From Syntrophales bacterium (GTDB taxonomy: Bacteria; Desulfobacterota; Syntrophia; Syntrophales; UBA5619), in the NCBI GenBank assembly GCA_023229765.1, contig JALNYO010000025.1, positions 1 to 52,529 of the forward strand: a stretch of 52,529 nucleotides of DNA, read 5' to 3'. The notes under the pieces were generated by a model that ran no database searches, was not told where the DNA came from, and was given only the letters and a program-made list of their open reading frames with translations. Position numbers and translations under genes: made by a program. The first letter of the stretch is position 1. Each line of letters begins with the position of its first letter. Shown in pieces: positions 50,803 through 52,529 of this stretch.

Positions 50803-51207
50803 ATGAATCGAAAAGTACTCCATATTGGCATCATGTCCTACCAGAACTACAAAAAGCGCACCATGGCTATTGCCCGTGGCGAATACCGTCCACTGCCCGA
50901 CGAACCCAAGGTGTGGTTTGAATCGGTGCGATCCATGGCGCAGATACTCAGCAACGAAAACCAGTTGCTGCTCAGGACTATCCTGGATCGTAAGCCCGAA
51001 TCGCTCAAAGAACTGGAAGCTGCGACGGGACGAAGCAGCAGTAACCTATCCCGTACTCTCAAGACGATGGCCCGGTACGGCATTGTGAGGATGGAAAAGG
51101 TGCGCCGAAATATCCGACCGGTGGTCGAAGCGACCGACTTCACGGTTCAGTTCGGTTTGTACGGTTCTTCTCATAGCGAACAGGGTGTGAACGCCGCAAG
51201 GAATTAG
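50803..51207 (+). CDS. TumA-like antitoxin with helix-turn-helix
   Basis: The protein has 134 residues. A winged-helix or MarR-like segment is present: 'ENQLLLRTILDRKPESLKEL', 'GRSSSNLSRTLKTMARYGIVRME'. It is preceded by AAAGGAGCAAC and lies directly downstream of the DUF6516 toxin, the usual TumE-TumA arrangement. It probably represses the operon and counteracts the toxin, whose gene looks frameshifted. Confidence 0.75.
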   Translation: MNRKVLHIGIMSYQNYKKRTMAIARGEYRPLPDEPKVWFESVRSMAQILSNENQLLLRTILDRKPESLKELEAATGRSSSNLSRTLKTMARYGIVRMEKVRRNIRPVVEATDFTVQFGLYGSSHSEQGVNAARN

Positions 51208-51407
51208 GCGAAAACGGTGACTTGTGAAGTACCAACCCGCAAAGGCTTGTTTTTGCTGCCTTCGAATTTAGAGCCATCAGGCCCGAAAAATATTACCGTT
51301 GGCTGGGTCATCACAAGCTTGCCCTTACGAAAAAACGTAAGCCATGCCGTAACGCCTGAGACAAGCAATGCAAAACAAGAAATTGAGAAGCTGAACCATG
51401 GTGACAT
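51204..51407 (-). pseudogene. truncated hypothetical membrane protein behind the attC-like site
   Basis: The frame has 67 residues: an N-terminal membrane helix (SFSISCFALLVSGVTAWLTF) and a soluble start 'KLVMTQPTVIFFGPDGSKFEGSKNK'. That combination recurs in a widespread uncharacterised protein that is normally longer. After 'SKNK' the sequence changes and ends in LRVGTSQVTVFA. Its start codon lies 16 bases downstream, in its own direction, of the attC-like site, as in an integron cassette. It converges with the tumA-like gene and overlaps it by 4 bases. Confidence 0.5.
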
Positions 51408-51423
51408 TGTTTGATTCCTTACT

Positions 51424-51495
51424 GGCTAACGTCCAAGCTCAGGGGCGGCAATGAAACGTAGCGGAATTGCCGTCCGGTGCAGCGCCTGGTTATCT
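51424..51495 (-). other. integron attC-like recombination site
   Basis: On the minus strand the core GTTAGCC (51430-51424) and the opposite core (ATAAC, 51493-51489) bound a 72-base imperfect palindrome. Its arms, such as CAGGCGCTGCACCGGACGGC and GCCGCCCCTGAGCTTGGACG, pair with unpaired extra bases around an ATTGCCG/CGGCAAT inner stem. This matches the form of environmental attC (59-be) sites, including the 'CTGAGCTTGGACGTTAG' right end. No integron integrase gene is in the window. Confidence 0.5.
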
Positions 51496-51536
51496 GTTTT
51501 TACTACAACACCCCACTGGAAATATCAAAAAATCGC

Positions 51537-52112
51537 TCAAAAAAGCGTATCAATTTGTCCAAAACGCTCTCCTCCGGGAGAAAAGCGTGATACAGGCGGC
51601 AGAACCTTGGCTAAAGCAGTGCCCGTGGTTGCAATACTGCCGTTACGAAAAGCGTTGCGCACAAATTTATAGGTTTCGTCGTGATCAAGATTTTCTTGCT
51701 TAATAATCTCGTCTAGTTCCTCTATTTTTTTCTTTTCCACATACTTCTGCCAGTCTTCATCCACGACCGAATGGATATCAAGCGAAGCGATAAACTGGTT
51801 GATGAGGTCTTTTTTGTTGCGCAGTTCAACGCTTGCATCAATTGCTTTATTAATGTCAATGAGCAGTTCGCGGTTCTTGATGTGGTCTTCGTCAGTTATG
51901 AAGTTCCGCGTTGAATTAATTGTAATGCCCTCGATAGAAAGATCTCCAACAGAAGCCCATGGGATATCACCATTCCAATAACTTTGAACGGCTTTTGATG
52001 GGGTGCCTCCACCAATATTTTTTGCTATACACTGCCCCAACTCCTTAAACTCCACTCCCTCCGGACAGAGTTCGGCAATCAGTTTTTCAATTTTGCTTTG
52101 ATGTTTGGGCAT
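51537..52112 (-). pseudogene. HsdS-HsdR deletion fusion (type I R-M remnant)
   Basis: The frame has 191 residues. The N-terminal 75 or so are the start of an HsdS subunit ('KLIAELCPEGVEFKELGQ', 'GGTPSKAVQSYWNGDIPWAS'). From about 'NKAIDASVELRNKKDLINQF' onward it is the extreme C-terminus of an HsdR subunit ('DDWQKYVEKKKIEELDEIIKQ'-type, 'YKFVRNAFRNGSIATTGTAL', 'PPVSRFSPGGER'). Everything between is deleted, with the join in frame. After GGER the frame runs out at 51537; the natural tail 'VLDKLIRFFERFFDIS' continues in a shifted frame to a TAG at 51503, 8 bases from the attC-like site. It is not expected to be functional. Confidence 0.8.
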
Positions 52113-52113
52113 A

Positions 52114-52529
52114 TTATTTCTGTTTCTTCTTCATCTGTTTCTCAATCTGCTTCAAACTTTCCAAATAGGACTTCTCCACTTCACTGAGCGTCTTTGCTTT
52201 GAATTTCCTGTATTCAACCGTTGCCTTCTTTTCGGCTTGCTCATGGCTCACGCTTCCGGCATTGTTGAGCAATTTACGTCCGGCTGATGACAGAATGGCA
52301 TCGAGTTCACGGACATAATCCGCCATGCGCATGGGCTTGTGTTCGATGGCGTTTACTTCCGCGATATCAAAATAGGCCGAAACGAGATTGTTGAGCACTT
52401 TGAGTTCTTTCAAATCCAAATAGTTTTTGGCGATCATTGCTTCCGCTTGGGTCGGTTGCGCGCCTTTGAAGTTCGTGAGTCCCGCAAAAGGCTTGTCACT
52501 ATCCACTCGCAGATAAATCACTTCACTTG
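52114..52529 (-). CDS. RhuM-family protein, C-terminal part (5' end outside the window)
   Basis: The stop is at 52114; the frame stays open to the window edge, so this is a partial gene of at least 137 codons. 'VIYLRVDSDKPFAGLTNFKG', 'AMIAKNYLDLKELKVLNNLVSAYFDIAE' and 'PMRMADYVRELDAIL' match the C-terminal half of RhuM proteins, which commonly lie inside type I R-M operons between hsdM and hsdS. That fits the HsdS remnant that starts 1 base downstream. Its function is unknown despite the 'virulence' label on the family. Confidence 0.85.
   Translation of the reverse strand, partial: SEVIYLRVDSDKPFAGLTNFKGAQPTQAEAMIAKNYLDLKELKVLNNLVSAYFDIAEVNAIEHKPMRMADYVRELDAILSSAGRKLLNNAGSVSHEQAEKKATVEYRKFKAKTLSEVEKSYLESLKQIEKQMKKKQK

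Noticed and set aside
1..52529. CRISPR arrays, rRNA and tRNA genes
   Set aside because: No regularly spaced repeats with spacers, no rRNA-like stretches and no cloverleaf-like sequence were seen in the gaps; a dedicated scan was not possible.

Overview
The window comes from a Gram-negative bacterium. It has lipid A and heptose core genes, TRAP transport, an ADP-forming acyl-CoA synthetase, a ThiW-type thiamine uptake cluster and dense multi-PAS/HD-GYP signalling. This mix, and the gene neighbourhoods, point to an anaerobic Desulfobacterota (old Deltaproteobacteria), possibly a Syntrophales-like lineage. That placement is inferred; no rRNA or tRNA gene is present.

Layout. 1-1.1 kb: left end of an IS110-type insertion sequence, then dispersed repeats. 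1.1-6.5 kb: three-gene signalling module (multi-PAS histidine kinase; ODP-type di-iron fold fused to a receiver; receiver-HD-GYP), bracketed by copies of one 206-bp repeat and of a small inverted-repeat element whose tail carries a promoter. 7.2-8.3 kb: lpxK. 8.5-9.0 kb: antitoxin gene plus a truncated ParE-type toxin. 9.1-23.6 kb: nine co-directional minus-strand defence genes: metallophosphoesterase-STAND protein, hsdM, an 84-residue ORF, hsdS, hsdR, radC, a DUF262/DUF1524 (GmrSD-like) nuclease, a DUF3553 protein and an AlbA_2 protein. A near-consensus promoter (TTGACA-17-TATACT) sits upstream, and a 30-bp direct repeat lies at both ends. 24.1-28.5 kb: lipid A acyltransferase, waaF, gmhB, waaC and a Trm112-like protein. 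The defence island therefore appears to split an LPS cluster between lpxK and the acyltransferase gene.

28.7-39.4 kb: LytS/LytR two-component pair, TRAP transporter operon (TAT-exported binding protein, DctQ, DctM with an unusual repeat-rich insert), a 175-bp foldback element, a GNAT-fused ADP-forming acyl-CoA synthetase and an amidohydrolase. This looks like a regulated organic-acid uptake and activation locus. 39.6-41.4 kb: recQ. 41.5-46.6 kb: thiamine cluster on the minus strand (promoter, TPP riboswitch, attenuator, thiC, thiW, fused ecfAA', ecfT, P-loop protein).

46.8-48.7 kb: two-gene operon with an exported beta-CASP metallo-beta-lactamase-fold protein and an exported OB-fold-like protein. 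48.8-52.5 kb: accessory region with IS21-like end repeats, HigBA, a broken YhcG gene, a TumE/TumA-like pair whose toxin is frameshifted, a truncated membrane protein, an integron attC-like site, an HsdS-HsdR deletion fusion and the 3' part of a rhuM gene running off the edge.

Most worth attention: the metallophosphoesterase-STAND protein with a Lys-less Walker A motif at the head of the defence operon; the GmrSD/DUF3553/AlbA_2 trio at its tail; the exported beta-CASP/OB-fold pair; and the promoter-carrying repeats.
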